Notes: generated by a model not told the origin, from the letters alone. Positions 24,375-35,499 are shown, counted from the first letter of the stretch. The stretch is DNA of 64,000 nucleotides from Imbricaverruca yamaguchii (GCA_034440575.1 JAOTOL010001334.1:359501-423500); one strand, 5' to 3'. Program-made: numbers and translations.

Positions 24375-24640
24375 ACCATACTGACGTCGGGTCTTCCATA
24401 CTGGGACAGCCACAGGTTCCGAGCTCTTCACCAGACTAACGTCGGGTCTTCCGAGCTGGGACAGCCACAGGTTCCGAGCTCTTCACCAGACTGACGTCGG
24501 GTCTTCCATACTGGGACAGCCACAGGTTCCGAGCTCTTCACCAGACTAACGTCGGGTCTTCCGAGCTGGGACAGCCACAGGTTCCTGAGCTCTTCACCAG
24601 ACTGACGGCGGGTCTTCCGAGCTAGGACAGCCACGGGCTC
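24375..24640. repeat. 55-bp minisatellite with alternating variants
   Basis: Five units share the GTCTTCC landmark at 24391, 24446, 24501, 24556 and 24612. Odd units carry CTGACGTCGG with CCATACTGG and even units carry CTAACGTCGG with CCGAGCTGG, so the first four units form two 110-bp dimers. Confidence 0.95.
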
Positions 24641-24644
24641 CGAG

Positions 24645-25715
24645 CCCGTCACCAGCTGCAATTCCAGCTTTTCGGGTCACGTGGAATAGCAGCAACATTC
24701 ATGGAAGCCACTTGCAGCGGTCGTGAGTCCGTGACAACAACGTGCTGGTGTAAACTGCGTAATACGTTTATACGGAACTGACGCCGGCTGACACAGCGTG
24801 TCTCGCCAAACCTTCGACCACGAATCTATGAGCACGCGTTAGTCTGCAATTGACTGATTATCTCATCAGTAAATAAGGCGTCTGGTCTCCCTGGTGACTT
24901 CACATGAACACCGTTCGTGTGTCGCACGCATAGTTACTGAAACTAAGATACGATATTAAACAAAAATGCGGAAAAAACAGAAAGATGAAGAATGTGGCGC
25001 AGAGGATTTTTTTCTTCATACTGGCACGTTCATTGTAAACAAGTCAATTACCAACTCAATTGTTGTGCTTTAACATTTTGAAACGCTCTGAGGTTCTTTT
25101 CCCCGACACCGGATCTATGCTTTTGTTTTAAATGTGCTTTTCCAAAAGGTAACCTCTTTACCTTAAAATTTAGAGATATTCCCGGATAGGATTTACGATG
25201 TCATGCCTCTCAATTAAATTTTTTGTTTGTTTGCTGTAATTCGTTTCTTCCGACATAGCCATGCATTATATGAAGCATGCCCACTCCTCTCGTAGACCCA
25301 ATCATTTATGAACTCCTCAAAATATCCATTCCTTTTGCAGACGCCATCACCCAAAACCCTTCTCCAAATATAAGCTCGCATCCTCACCATGTCTACTCCT
25401 CTCGTTGGTCCCATCACCTATAACCCTCCTCCAAATATCAACTTACATCCTCACCTTCCATAATTGGGACTTCTCTCCACATTGCCAGGTTGGAACACCG
25501 GGAACGAATCGCAATGGTAATGAGCCAAGGATAGCGCAGCTTCACCGTGATTTCAAGTGAACAATTTCCAGCCGTCGGGCCGACGCAGGAGCGTGGCGAA
25601 TTTGTCCCGTTCGGAGGACGTTCAGAGTTATCCAGCTCGGAAAATTTGTCCGCGTCACGGGACATCGGAGGTAACGTAAGTCTCGGCCCAGTTGCGTCTG
25701 CAAAGCCAATCACGA
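24645..25715. other. No gene recognised
   Basis: Unique sequence. A loosely duplicated AACCCTTCTCCAAATAT / AACCCTCCTCCAAATAT segment occurs at about 25357 and 25420 with similar flanks (CTCCTCTCGT, CTCATCCTCACC). No gene was recognised. Confidence 0.45.
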
Positions 25716-25719
25716 TAAG

Positions 25720-26110
25720 TCGCGCCCATCCATCCGGCCGACAGTCGGTCGTGCGGGCCTCAGGGTGCTCAGCCGCCGCCGCTGTTGGCCGGCTGAGCGT
25801 CCGACAGCAGCAGCGACGGCGGCGGCGGCGGCGCGAGGCGCGAGGCGCGAGCATTTCTCATCGACGTCGACACGGGCCGGTTTATTTGACGCGGCTGTCG
25901 AAGCCGGCGGCGCACCGACGTGCGAGCGCACATTACGAGTCCGCCGCCGGCCGGCTCTCCGTCTCGGCCTGGCTAATCTCGTGCGCCGCGCCGACTACAC
26001 GCGAATTAGAGGCGCTTCATCATTGTCGAACGCATCGAGCCCGGCAAATTGGAGCGGCGCCGGCTAATCCTGGCCGCCGGCCGACCCGCCACGTGACGCC
26101 GACCTGCCGC
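25720..26110. promoter_or_regulatory. GC-rich, CpG-dense unique patch
   Basis: Non-tandem GC-rich sequence with GCCGGC and GGCGGCGG motifs and interspersed AT-rich words (GCGAATTAGAGG, TTTATTTGACG). It is similar in texture to the patches at 15980 and 19370. There is no coding similarity. It could be an intronic enhancer or CpG island. Confidence 0.3.
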
Positions 26111-26119
26111 ACCGCGCCA

Positions 26120-26460
26120 TTTGTCGGCGACGCAGGTCAGGTCACTGATCAGATCATCGGCTCGGCAACGCGTCGGATTACACGCCGTGTCTTAGACCAA
26201 GTGATACGTCAGATCATGGGTCAAATGATAGATCAACGCACATGTCGGGTCGCGGATCGGGTCACGGATCTGGTTGCTGGTCAGATCACGGGTTAGATCG
26301 CAGTATCTGGGCGCTATATTACGGACGAAAAGGGTGCGCCCCTAAACCCAAATATCCAATCAGATCGCAGATCAGGTCACAATTCAGGTCGGAGATCAGG
26401 CCACAGAGAGGGATCACGGCCATGGATCAGGTTCGGGTCGGGCGTCAGTTCTGAGGCCAC
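26120..26460. repeat. Degenerate GATCAGGTCA-like repeat
   Basis: Many short variants of GATCAGGTCA, GGATCGGGTCACGGATC and AGATCAGGTCAC occur, including AGGTCAGGTCA at 26136. The unit is about 10-11 bp and poorly conserved. A SINE-like tail is inserted at 26301-26362. Confidence 0.6.
26301..26362 (+). mobile_element. 3' end of the short interspersed element, copy
   Basis: Aligns to 110-176 through TGGGCGCT, then GTGCGCCCCTAAACCCAAAT and ATCCAATCA. It lies inside the GGTCA-rich degenerate repeat. Confidence 0.6.
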
Positions 26461-26796
26461 CAGCCCGAAGTTGCCGGTCGAGGTGGCGGCGGCACCCTGG
26501 CGGTGCTCTCGGGTGCCGTCCTCGTCTGTGGCGGCGGGTTAACGAGGATGCCGACTGACTGACCACTGTCGGTAACAGCTGTGACGCCGGCATTACGTCG
26601 GCCTCGGGGGAAATCCACGTCGGCCGTCGCTGCCCGTCCGCCCGCCGCTCATCCATTAAACAGTGGCTATTTGTCGCCGGTCACCGTCAAGTGTCGGTTG
26701 ATGGCGCGGCAGTGACGCGAGATGGCGTCGCGGCGACGTCAGATGACGCGCACTGGCCGCCGGCCGGACGTGCGAACGTGCGGTTGTGCGGCACTG

Positions 26797-27164
<368 letters not shown>

Positions 27165-27409
27165 AATTATTATGCGATAACTGACGGGTCCATTCTCTGC
27201 GTTCCAATCGGTTGCGCGACGGATGGCATCGCCGAGTGATAATACCACAATAAGGACAATGCATTGCCTTGCGCACGGCCAGTCCTCGGGGGGCGGGTAC
27301 CGGCGAGCGGGCCGGCCCGGGCAGGCATTACCATGCGACCGTCTCGGAGGGCTCGGCGCGACAGGCCAGCCAGGGCCCGCCGACGGACGTTCTATGAGGT
27401 CTCCTGTCT

Positions 27410-27935
27410 TATGGTGTAATTTGTTAGTGTGGTGGGTGGTGCGATCTGTTGTGGTGTGGTGTGGTGTGGTCTGCTGTGATGTAGTGCGTAGTGTGATCTG
27501 CTGTGGTGTGGTGTGCGGTGTAGTCGGCTGTGGTGTGGTTTGGTGTGTGGTCTGCTGAGTGTCAGATGTGTGTGGCATGGTCTGTTGTGGTCTGTTGTCT
27601 GTCGTGTGTGGTGTAGTCTGCTGTGGTGTGGCATATGGCGTGGTCTGCTGAGGGTCAGATGGGTGATATAGTCTGCTGTGGTGGTTTGGTGTGTGGCATG
27701 GTCTGCTATGGTGTGATGTGCATTGTAATCTGCTGTGCTGTGATGTGTGATGTGACTTGGTGTGTGGTCTGCTGTGGTGTGATTTGGTGTTGTGGTCTGG
27801 TGTGGTGTGATTTGTGTTGTGGTCTGCTGTGGTGTGGTGTGTTGAGGGTCAGATTTGTAGCATGGTCTGCTGTGGTGTGATGTGTGTTGTGGTCTGCTGT
27901 GGTATGATTTGTGTTGTGGTCTGCTGACAGTTCGG
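27410..27935. repeat. G/T-rich degenerate minisatellite
   Basis: About 520 bp are built from variants of TGGTGTGATTTGTGT and GTGGTCTGCTGTGG. The plus strand is almost devoid of C and A outside the CTGC and GATGT words. Minus-strand open frames rich in His and Thr are array products. Confidence 0.9.
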
Positions 27936-28101
27936 TGTTTATCATTGCTTTTTAGTAATTGACATTGGAAACGTTGGAAGTGAGTCTCAAGTGATGCATT
28001 TTTCCCTGGCCTGGATTTTCTCTACACATCGCATGCTAGTTCAACACGTGGCATCGGTGAATGTGAACCAGAATAGCCAAAGAAGGGGGAAGTTTAATGG
28101 A

Positions 28102-28145
28102 GCTATGCCACCATAGTCAGTGCGCCCTAACGCCTAAATAACTAA
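28102..28145 (+). mobile_element. 3' end of the short interspersed element, diverged copy
   Basis: TATGCCACCATAGTCAG then TGCGCCCTAACGCCTAAATAACTAA match the order of the 3' end at 110-176 with substitutions. Confidence 0.5.
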
Positions 28146-28626
28146 GGAGCTATGACACCCCGGTGCCACGGATTCGAGGATTCGAGAATCTGACAGTCTT
28201 GGAAAATAGAGAAGGATTTGAAAAGACCAGATTTCACTAATCCTTTTCAGGCTAGTCATTAACCCTCGGCGGTGAATGAGTGTGCAATCATAACAGCTGT
28301 CGAAACAAGACCGTCTCGCTTCGTGATTAAAGTGAAATATTGTGTTTAGAGGAGCCGTGCTTTTGATTGCCGACATCACCGTCGCTGCTCGTTTTACGGC
28401 AGTGTTGTTCTGTTTGGCCGAATAATACTGCTTTGTCGCTTTCGGTAATTTTTATGTTAACCAAGTGAAAACGTCTTGGTGTACTTTCAAGGGAGCTTGG
28501 TGTACTTTGAGCTGCGCGAAACGACAGTAGTCCTCTTCACTACACTGACCAAATGCTGCAAACACGGTGGTGGCTGGGGCGAGTGGAAGGGCGGAGGGTG
28601 GAGGGCCGGTCAGGCGCAGCATGGTC

Positions 28627-28692
28627 CGTACGTGCGAACCGGCCCAGGCCCACTGTGGGAACCGGCCTAGCCCGGGCCGGTTCCCACGTACG
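28627..28692. repeat. Inverted repeat with 19-bp arms
   Basis: The arm at 28627-28645 and the reverse complement of 28674-28692 match at 18 of 19 positions, around a 28-base loop. The loop itself holds CCGGCCTAGCCC. No poly(T) run or tRNA/snRNA feature identifies an RNA gene. Confidence 0.75.
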
Positions 28693-28749
28693 CACGCTTA
28701 GTTGGCGCATCGGGAGCAGTGCTAGACGGTGAAATAAATGAGCAGAACC

Positions 28750-28945
28750 CGGCCTGGTGATGTAGTTTGTTTCGGGGCTGCGGGAGACCTGTAAGGCTGG
28801 TGATGAAGTCTGTTTCGGGGCTGCGGAGACCTGTAGGGCTGGTGATGAACTCTTCTCCGGGGCTGCGGGAGACCTGTAGGGCTGGTGATGAAGTCTGCTC
28901 TGGGGCTGCAGCAGACCCGCAGAGTTGGTGAGGAAGTCTGCTACC
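28750..28945. repeat. 43-bp minisatellite
   Basis: Four to five units of GGGCTGCGGGAGACCTG, then TAGGGCTGGTGATGAAGTCTG, with a 43-bp period and minor indels. Confidence 0.9.
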
Positions 28946-28949
28946 GACC

Positions 28950-29365
28950 ATGACACAATGCAATTCATGTGTTAGAGTTCATTTTCGGTTGGAGATCAAA
29001 TGTAAAGGACACTTGGTATCAAATATAAACGGAAGATATGAAATTGTGTCCGTAAAAGTTGAATTAAATCTCATAACGGAAGCTTTGCTCCGTACAGTGC
29101 ATAATCACACTACAAACCCCAAGTCCCGAATTGAAACGCGTCGTTCATGAGCTTACCCGTGAGCTGCAGAGCCGCAGTGGGTGTGATCTGGCAGTCCCAC
29201 CTGGCAACATAGCTGCCCATCTGACAGCGCCTGACGTGCTGGCAGCGACAACACCCCGGTTCTGGCACGGACACTATTGTCAATGCCAAGGCCGACCCGA
29301 CCCGACACGACCCGGAGTGTTGGCCGAGCCGCCGATCAGCTGGCGCTGCATGTCGGCCGCCACGA
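28950..29365. other. No gene recognised
   Basis: Unique sequence without recognised features. Confidence 0.45.
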
Positions 29366-29369
29366 CCTG

Positions 29370-29870
29370 ACAATGTCACTGCCCTACGGTGTCTGGCCCT
29401 GCCAATGTCACCGCCCTACAGTGTGGGGTTCGGACGATGTCACCGCCCTACAGTGTGGGGCTCGGACAATGTCACCGCCCTACGGTGTCGAGCCCTACCA
29501 ATGTCACCGCCCTACAGTATGGGGCTCGGACAATGTCACCGCCCTACAGTGTGGGGTTCGGACGATGTCACCGCCCTACAGTGTGGGGCTCGGACAGTGT
29601 CACCGCCATACAGTGTCGGGCCCTGCAAATGTCACCGCCATACAGTGTGGGAATCGGACAATGCCACCGCCATACATTGTGGGGCTCGGACAATGTCACC
29701 GGCCTACCGTGTCGGGCTCTGACTATCACCGCCCTACGGCGTCAGGACCTGACAATGCCACTGCCCTGCAGTGTGGGCTCTGGCAATGTTACCGCACGAC
29801 GTTGTCGGACTCCGACAATGTCACCGGCCTACAGTGATACCAATGTGTTGGTATCTGATGTCACCGTCCT
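29370..29870. repeat. 32-bp minisatellite
   Basis: About 15 units of AATGTCACCGCCCTACAG, then TGTGGGGCTCGGAC, with landmarks at 29471 and 29503 giving 32 bp. Later units are shorter and more diverged. Confidence 0.93.
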
Positions 29871-29899
29871 ACAGTGTCGCTCGGTACACGGTGACGCAT

Positions 29900-30140
29900 G
29901 CCTCACGTTGGGTTCCTCCCTCACCCCTCTCTGGCCGGAAAAAGGCACCTTCCTCACGTCTTTCCTCACCTCACCCTGGCCGTGAAGAGTGAACGGACCG
30001 ACGTCGCTCTGTGCACGGTGACGCATTCCTCACGTCTCGGTGGCCCTCCTCACTCACACCTCCTGGCCGTGAAGAGTGAACGGACCGACGTATCTCTGTG
30101 CACGGTGACGCATTCCTCACGTCTCGTTGGCCTTCCTCAC
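29900..30140. repeat. 87-bp tandem duplication
   Basis: GTGAAGAGTGAACGGACCGACG followed by CTCTGTGCACGGTGACGCATT recurs at 29982 and 30069 (87-bp offset). A partial, diverged unit precedes it at about 29885. Confidence 0.85.
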
Positions 30141-30144
30141 GCCG

Positions 30145-30580
30145 TCTTTTTGTGACGGGATTTAAGCATATCAAAGGCGAGCAAAGACCGGCCGTAATTT
30201 GTGTCTAGCTTGCTCGGTCGGCGACGGTCGGGTGCGAGCAGTCGTCTCTATTTCGAGGTAGTCCCGGATTGTGCCCCACCTGTTGGCCGGCCGGTCGGTG
30301 TTTGATGAAGCGCGCCGCGCAGCTCTCCTGTTTGCGGATGTGACCGGATTGGGTGGTGGCGGCGCCCAGAGTCGGCTATCTCGGCCGGCAGACGAGGCGG
30401 CTCCTGTCGTTCGGTGCCGGTCGGGGGTTGAGGAGGGAACCTGCCGACCACAGGACAGAGATGCAGACAATCACGGCGCACCGGGCGGAGACAATCTGCA
30501 CGAGCAGAGTTAGTTGTTCGGGTTTTTGGGCGTATCAACTGCATCGGTTATACAGCGCACATGTGTGAGCAGAGGGACGG
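30145..30580. other. No gene recognised
   Basis: Unique GC-moderate sequence. Open frames exist on both strands but none resembles a known family. Confidence 0.4.
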
Positions 30581-30866
30581 AGTGTTGAGCGTTGGGAGAG
30601 AAGAGAACCTACATTGGGAGCCTACAATGGGAGGTAGGGAATTGGATGCTATTGAAGAGGAAAGGGGTTTAGGTGTGCTGGATTCGAATGACCTTAAAGC
30701 AGAAAAAAGAATGCACCTCCGTTAGGAACTGGGCAATCGGAATGCTGGGAATGACTAACAGCAATGTAAGTTGTAAGAGCAAACAAGTCATGAAAATGCT
30801 GTACTTTGCCTATGTTGTGCCACTTGAGATGTTCTGTACAGGCATGGCGCCCTCACTTAGAAAGCT

Positions 30867-30869
30867 ATG

Positions 30870-30933
<64 letters not shown>
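30867..30933. repeat. (AT)n microsatellite inside the LINE
   Basis: A TA run of about 60 bp placed exactly where the CR1-like reading frame is broken. Confidence 0.97.
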
Positions 30934-30935
<2 letters not shown>

Positions 30936-30976
30936 GAGCTGTTATATACGAAACAGCGGTCGTTATTACAGAATAC

Positions 30977-31108
30977 AGCATACCACCTCCTACCCCTCGC
31001 CCTCATCTAAGCCCGAAGGTGTTGATTGTCTGATCAACACTTTCGGAGATCTGTAGCAGGAAGAGGAAGTGCGCGAGTGCATGGTTGTCCACTGCCCGCT
31101 TTGCCGCC
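30977..31108 (+). repeat. Dispersed repeat, plus copy of an inverted pair
   Basis: The segment shares TACCCCTCGCCC, AAGCCCGAAGGTGTTGATTG, AGGAAGAGGAAG and CACTGCCCGCTTTGCCGCCG in order with the reverse complement of 32028-32165. It sits inside the interrupted CR1-like LINE, so it inserted after that element. Its class is not recognised. Confidence 0.75.
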
Positions 31109-31484
31109 GTATATAATATATATATACGCATATACACGTGAAAGTGTGCAGCGCAATACCTCTGGACTCATCAGTGGACTAGGCAACTTAGAATATGGGC
31201 AAAGGTTTATGACATAAGGTATGTACTTGCTCAAGTATCGGAGATTAAGAGGTGATATGACTGAAATGCATAAAATCGTTAAAGGGCTTGATCAAGTCAA
31301 ATTTAATGATGCTCTTCTATTTAGAGCATCAAATAGGGGGCATCGAAGCCATCAATTCAGATGAGACAAGTTAAAGTGTAGGACAATTAAGCGGTAACAG
31401 GTTTTCAGCCAAGGGGTGGTCGATCAATGGATTAGGCTGCCTGCTGGTGTTGTGGTGAGTGCCTCATTGAATGCATTTTCTTGT

Positions 31485-31785
31485 TAGAGAATCTTGTTTT
31501 TTTAGTTCTAATTAGTGGTGGATGGGGTGAGATTTATGCTAGTGGGTGTGAGCTATGCAGGCCCATTTAAGCATGCATGTTTGGAGTTGAAAATTGTTGA
31601 TTGGACACTCTATCCACGTGTGTGTTACGCGGTATCGAGTGAAAATGGCTAGATATGTATTGGTAGGTGCGTAGGATGTTGGTGGATAGTTTCTTTTTAA
31701 ATTTAGAATGTGGTATTGGTTGGGGTGCTAAGCATCTTTTCGTCTCGGCTTATAGTATCTTCCCTTTACATGTTAACCCAGATGT
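31485..31785. other. No gene recognised
   Basis: Unique sequence after the LINE end. Nothing was recognised. Confidence 0.4.
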
Positions 31786-31788
31786 GCA

Positions 31789-31845
31789 GCTGTATGACCA
31801 ACGCAGTAGACGCGCTTCTAAACCAAATAACCAACCAACCAATCC
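31789..31845 (+). mobile_element. 3' end of the short interspersed element, copy
   Basis: CTGTATGACCAACGCAGTAG then ACGCGCTTCTAAACCAAATAACCAACCAACCAA matches 110-176 closely, including the AACC tail. Confidence 0.65.
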
Positions 31846-32027
31846 AGATGGGCCCTCGTGGCTCTTAAGTCTGAACATTTATGCTGCTTTTCGTGACCCG
31901 TTTTTGCAAAACGTTATAGCGGGTCCAATGCTGTCAGCCAAGTCGGTAAGCGCGTCATACTTTGCTTGCTCCCTAGTCATGTAGGTATTATCGGGACCAA
32001 TGTGACTGGTACGGCGGCAGAGCGGGC

Positions 32028-32165
32028 AGCGGACAGCGGACAGCGGACAGCGGACAGCGGACAGCCTTACACACGAGCGCTTCCTCTTCCTGGCACACAT
32101 GTCAATCAGGCAATCAACACCTTCGGGCTTAAATTGGGCGAGGGGTGGGGTCGGATGCTATCTTC
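32028..32165 (-). repeat. Dispersed repeat, minus copy of an inverted pair
   Basis: The reverse complement matches 30977-31108 in order. This copy also carries four or five tandem CAGCGGACAG-type decamers at 32030-32062 that are not expanded in the other copy. Confidence 0.75.
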
Positions 32166-32376
32166 CCTAATGTCGACCAGTTTCGTATGTGGCAGCCTAT
32201 CCTATTCGGCTTCGCGCACTACCACAGGCTCGATTAATGGTGAGCCTTCCTACGTCCAAAAATCAGGACAGTCATCTTATGAATTCGTCAGGATGCTGAT
32301 GCGTACGTTATGATTTGTCGAAACTCTAGTTCAGTGCGCTTAATTGCATCCCTTTTAACTGGCTTTCTTTTTGCAG

Positions 32377-32744
32377 ATAGGCCACCACCAGGTATGGTGG
32401 AAGTAGCCGTGGGAGCACCTCAGCTAGGTAGCAAGGTACCAAGGACGTTCCGGGACCAATACAATGATAGCCTGAAAACATTGAAAATGCGTCTGGTGAT
32501 ATGTGAGTCATCAGTAAGAAAATCACATCGGGAGCAAATAGGGGTCGCTAAGTTGAGGGTGTGGTACACATGCGCCACTCATAGCCACTTGTTGATGAAG
32601 GAATGGGAGCCGATCTATGACCCCTGTGACGTGTCGTTTACAGTGCCCCGTGCTCGGCTGTCACGTCCATGCTTTGAAACACAGCTGAAGCAGCATTTTG
32701 GGCGACGTGGGTCCTCGTTTAAGCTCATAGATTTTATATTATAG
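32377..32744 (+). CDS. Unrecognised open frame after an acceptor-like site
   Basis: A pyrimidine-rich stretch ending in TTTTTGCAG at 32376 is followed by about 122 codons without a stop, ending in TAG at 32742-32744. The predicted residues are mixed and not repetitive (for example GAPQLGSKVPRTFRDQYN and HFGRRGSSFKLID). I recognise no domain. An open frame of this length is expected a few times by chance in 64 kb, so it may be noise. Alternatives are an exon of an unknown gene nested in the FOXO intron or a relic of a mobile element. An in-frame ATG also occurs upstream at 32310. A matching transcript or a homologous protein would settle it. Confidence 0.2.
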
Positions 32745-32749
32745 GTGAC

Positions 32750-33920
32750 GATTCATACAACATCCAGTCTGGTAAACTGTGTGGCTACATCTCTGACATG
32801 CAGGTTGCTGTCATCTGTATTGTGAGCGTCTTGTGTCATCAGTCGTGGGCTCTTGTGTGTGCGTGCTTTGGCGGTACATAACCACTAGCAGCTAATGCCA
32901 CCTAAGCCAAAGTGATCAATGAATCCTGTGTGCATGCAAGAGTACATGATTTGCTGCATGTATGTAGGAATCCTTGGAAAATGGGGATTCCTAGGCATAT
33001 TTAATCGAAGGCATATTACCAGTTATGGGTGCTAAATGTTGACACCCGGTCGATAACAGACTAACCAATGCGATGCGCAAGACTGGACAACTGCGAGGTT
33101 GGAATGATGGACCATGGTGTGAGACAGACAGGTAGATTGATGCCCATTATTACCGGTGAATTACTGCTAACTGAAGACGGACGCGGCCCGAAAGGAATCT
33201 GGATATACAAAACATCTGCACTGGGCACTATGCAGCTTGCATAGTGTGGTACTGCGCAGCAAGCATTCCTGCACCGAAGCCTATCAGTCCGTGGGTTGAC
33301 ATTGGGTGAACTGAGCTAAAAATCGCAGGAGCACCATACGACATACTGGGAATTCACGTTTGTCCCTATTAAAAAGTCTATATGAGTGAGTCTGGTTGAC
33401 TGTAATTGGGCGTCGAATATATATTTTGACAACGGTTTGAACGGTTTGTTTTGTGGGGTAAAATTGGTTAAGTGAATTGCGAATATTGCCCGAACCGGTG
33501 CAGCAGCAGTTTAGTATCATGCAGGTGAATCGGCGTTGTCCGTAATATCTAACAACATGAAAGTGAAATCACATGAAGACGTCAACAGTACGAAAACAGG
33601 CAGTTACCTCAGCAATAGTGCACAACACTTGCCTCCATCAATGTTGTTAGAATTCAATATTTTGGCTGAACCTGACAACCAAATCTAGCCAAATAATCTT
33701 CCGATTTTATTTAACCGATCAGCAAAGGGTATTTTGTGTATCGATGGATATTCGAAACCCTTAATCATTCGAAAAAGCTGTTGCACTCGCCGTTTTCCAA
33801 CAGTTGCAATATAACCACTCGTGAAACTTGCATCCACCCCTGGCCGTCAATGGCAACAATTACGCTTACTGGACTGAAAGTGAGAAAATCGACGCCGAGA
33901 ACACCTAACTGTTGGCGAAG
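32750..33920. other. No gene recognised
   Basis: Unique, fairly AT-rich sequence. Nothing was recognised on either strand. Confidence 0.5.
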
Positions 33921-33924
33921 TTGA

Positions 33925-34250
33925 TGGAGCTCAGCCACCAACTGGCGTCACCACGTCGGCCGGTACGGCGGCGCCGGCGGCCGTCGCGCCAGTTTTACCC
34001 GCCAGATATTGGACTCGGCCGCCGGCGGCGAACGTATTGAACCCGGCCGGGCCATTTGGGCGCGCCGTGAGAGCGGCTGCGGCGCCGGCGAGATGCCGCA
34101 CCGTCACGGAATTATTCATCCAGCAACAGTGATGCAGTCGGCGGGAGCTTTTTGAGTCCCGACGCTCGTCTCCGGCGGCGGCACCCGCCACCGGCGGCCA
34201 GACCGCGCCGGCCACAGCCAGCCAGACAGCAGTAGGTCGGCCGCGCAACT
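33925..34250. promoter_or_regulatory. GC-rich unique patch
   Basis: CpG-dense non-tandem sequence with GGCGGCGCCGGC-type motifs around an AT-richer GTCACGGAATTATTCATCC core. The texture resembles the other GC-rich patches of the presumed intron 1. Its minus-strand open frame has no recognisable family. Confidence 0.3.
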
Positions 34251-34729
34251 GTGCGCCCTCGTACTCTAAACAGGAATGGAGCAGGTCAACACGGCGAGAC
34301 TGATCAACGGAAGCAAGTGAAAGCGATTATTACTGCACACTTTTCTGGGTGCTGGTTGACAGGACACGCACATTTCGGAAATATTTCGGTTGCATTTCCC
34401 ATTCTCCATCGTCCTGTAGGAAATTGCTATTACTTGACGCTACACTGACAGTGTCTCGGTGACATTGCACGTTCCACGAGGTTAATCGATGCCGCTAAAT
34501 ACAACACAAGCGTATGTCTGATGCGCATCAGTTTTGAACGCCGAAATTCGAACAGAACTGAAACGGAGCGCACATTGCCCAACCGAATACCTCAACGCTG
34601 TAGACCGAACCTCACCCCTCGCGGGCTGACGCATGCAACGCACACATGCACGTGCTTCGCGCGATTGCTCCGTCTTAAAATCCATACGGGCGAGTCCAGG
34701 CTAGCAACGGCATGTTTATTTTTCCAACT

Positions 34730-34915
34730 AACCAGCGCCCCGGCGTGCCGGAGCCGGCCGGCCAGGCCAGCCTTTCGGCCGGTGGCCTCGGCGCGGCAAT
34801 TTGTAGGCGGCTCGGCCGTGGCGGCCAGCCCGAACGAGCCGCCGCGGTAGCTGTGCCGCCCCGAGGTGGCGCGACGCCGGCCACCGCCACCGGGCCTCGC
34901 GCCAATCCATTTGCG
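34730..34915. promoter_or_regulatory. Short GC-rich unique patch
   Basis: GCCGGCCGGCCAGGCC and related CpG-rich motifs without tandem structure. There is no coding evidence. Confidence 0.25.
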
Positions 34916-34929
34916 CTCATTATAAATGT

Positions 34930-35380
34930 ACGTGTGCCGCTGTGAGCCAGCACGCGTGCTTCGGTCAGCTACGCACGTCCTACTGTCAGCCAACACGCGG
35001 GCTTCGGTCAGCTACGCACGTCCTAACGTCAGCCAAGGACTACGGTCAGCTACGCACGTCATACCGTCAGCCAACACAAGGGCTTCGGTCAGCTACGCGC
35101 GTCCTACCGTCAGCCCGTCAGCCAGCACGCGGACTTCGGTCAGCTACGCACGTCTAACGTCAGCCAAGGACTACGGTCAGCTACGCACGTCATACCGTCA
35201 GCCAACACAAGGGCTTCGGTCAGCTACGCGCGTCCTACCGTCAGCCCGTCAGCCAGCACGCGGACTTCGGTCAGCTACGCACGTCCTAACGTCAGCCAAT
35301 GACTATGGTCAGCTACGTACGTCCTACCGTCAGCCGCCGACTATGGTCAGCTGAACACATCCTACTGTCAGCCGGAATGA
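34930..35380. repeat. About 44-bp minisatellite in a 131-bp higher-order unit
   Basis: Basic units contain CTTCGGTCAGCTACGCACGTC, then CTACCGTCAGCCAACACG. The marker AGCCAAGGACTACGG recurs at 35031 and 35162 and in diverged form at 35293, exactly 131 bp apart. Three basic units therefore make one higher-order repeat. Confidence 0.93.
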
Positions 35381-35499
35381 TGTCTGCGTTGGTGGAAGTG
35401 CGTGCTATTCTTGCGTTAAGCTGGAAAGCGCTTATACTGGATATACTGCAAGTTTGTACATTTATTGGCACAGTACAATATAGTACAGCACAGTACAGT

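Larger units (their letters stand above)
27940..28740. other. No gene recognised
   Basis: Unique sequence, with a diverged SINE-like 3' end at 28102-28145 and an inverted repeat at 28627-28692 listed separately. Confidence 0.45.
30585..31480 (+). mobile_element. CR1-like LINE polymerase fragment, interrupted
   Basis: Across frame changes the plus strand reads GGRELDAIEEERGLGVL and NDLKAEK, then CTSVRNWAIGMLGM, NVSCKSKQVMKMLYFAYVV and LRK. After an insertion it resumes with LEYGQRFMT, GMYLLKYRRLRGDMTE, KIVKGLDQV, RGHRSHQF, VFSQGVVDQWIRLPAG and VVVSASLNAF. This is the ordered C-terminal end of CR1/L2-type reverse transcriptases (ErDLGV; QCT-x-x-x-N-x-A-x-x-mLGMI; vrPhLEY; LEYRRLRGDMIEvfKI; RGHS; FFsqRVV-x-xWN-x-LP-x-x-VV). 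The break at about 30870-31160 holds an (AT)n tract and a separate repeat. Stops and frameshifts show an inactive copy. Confidence 0.85.
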
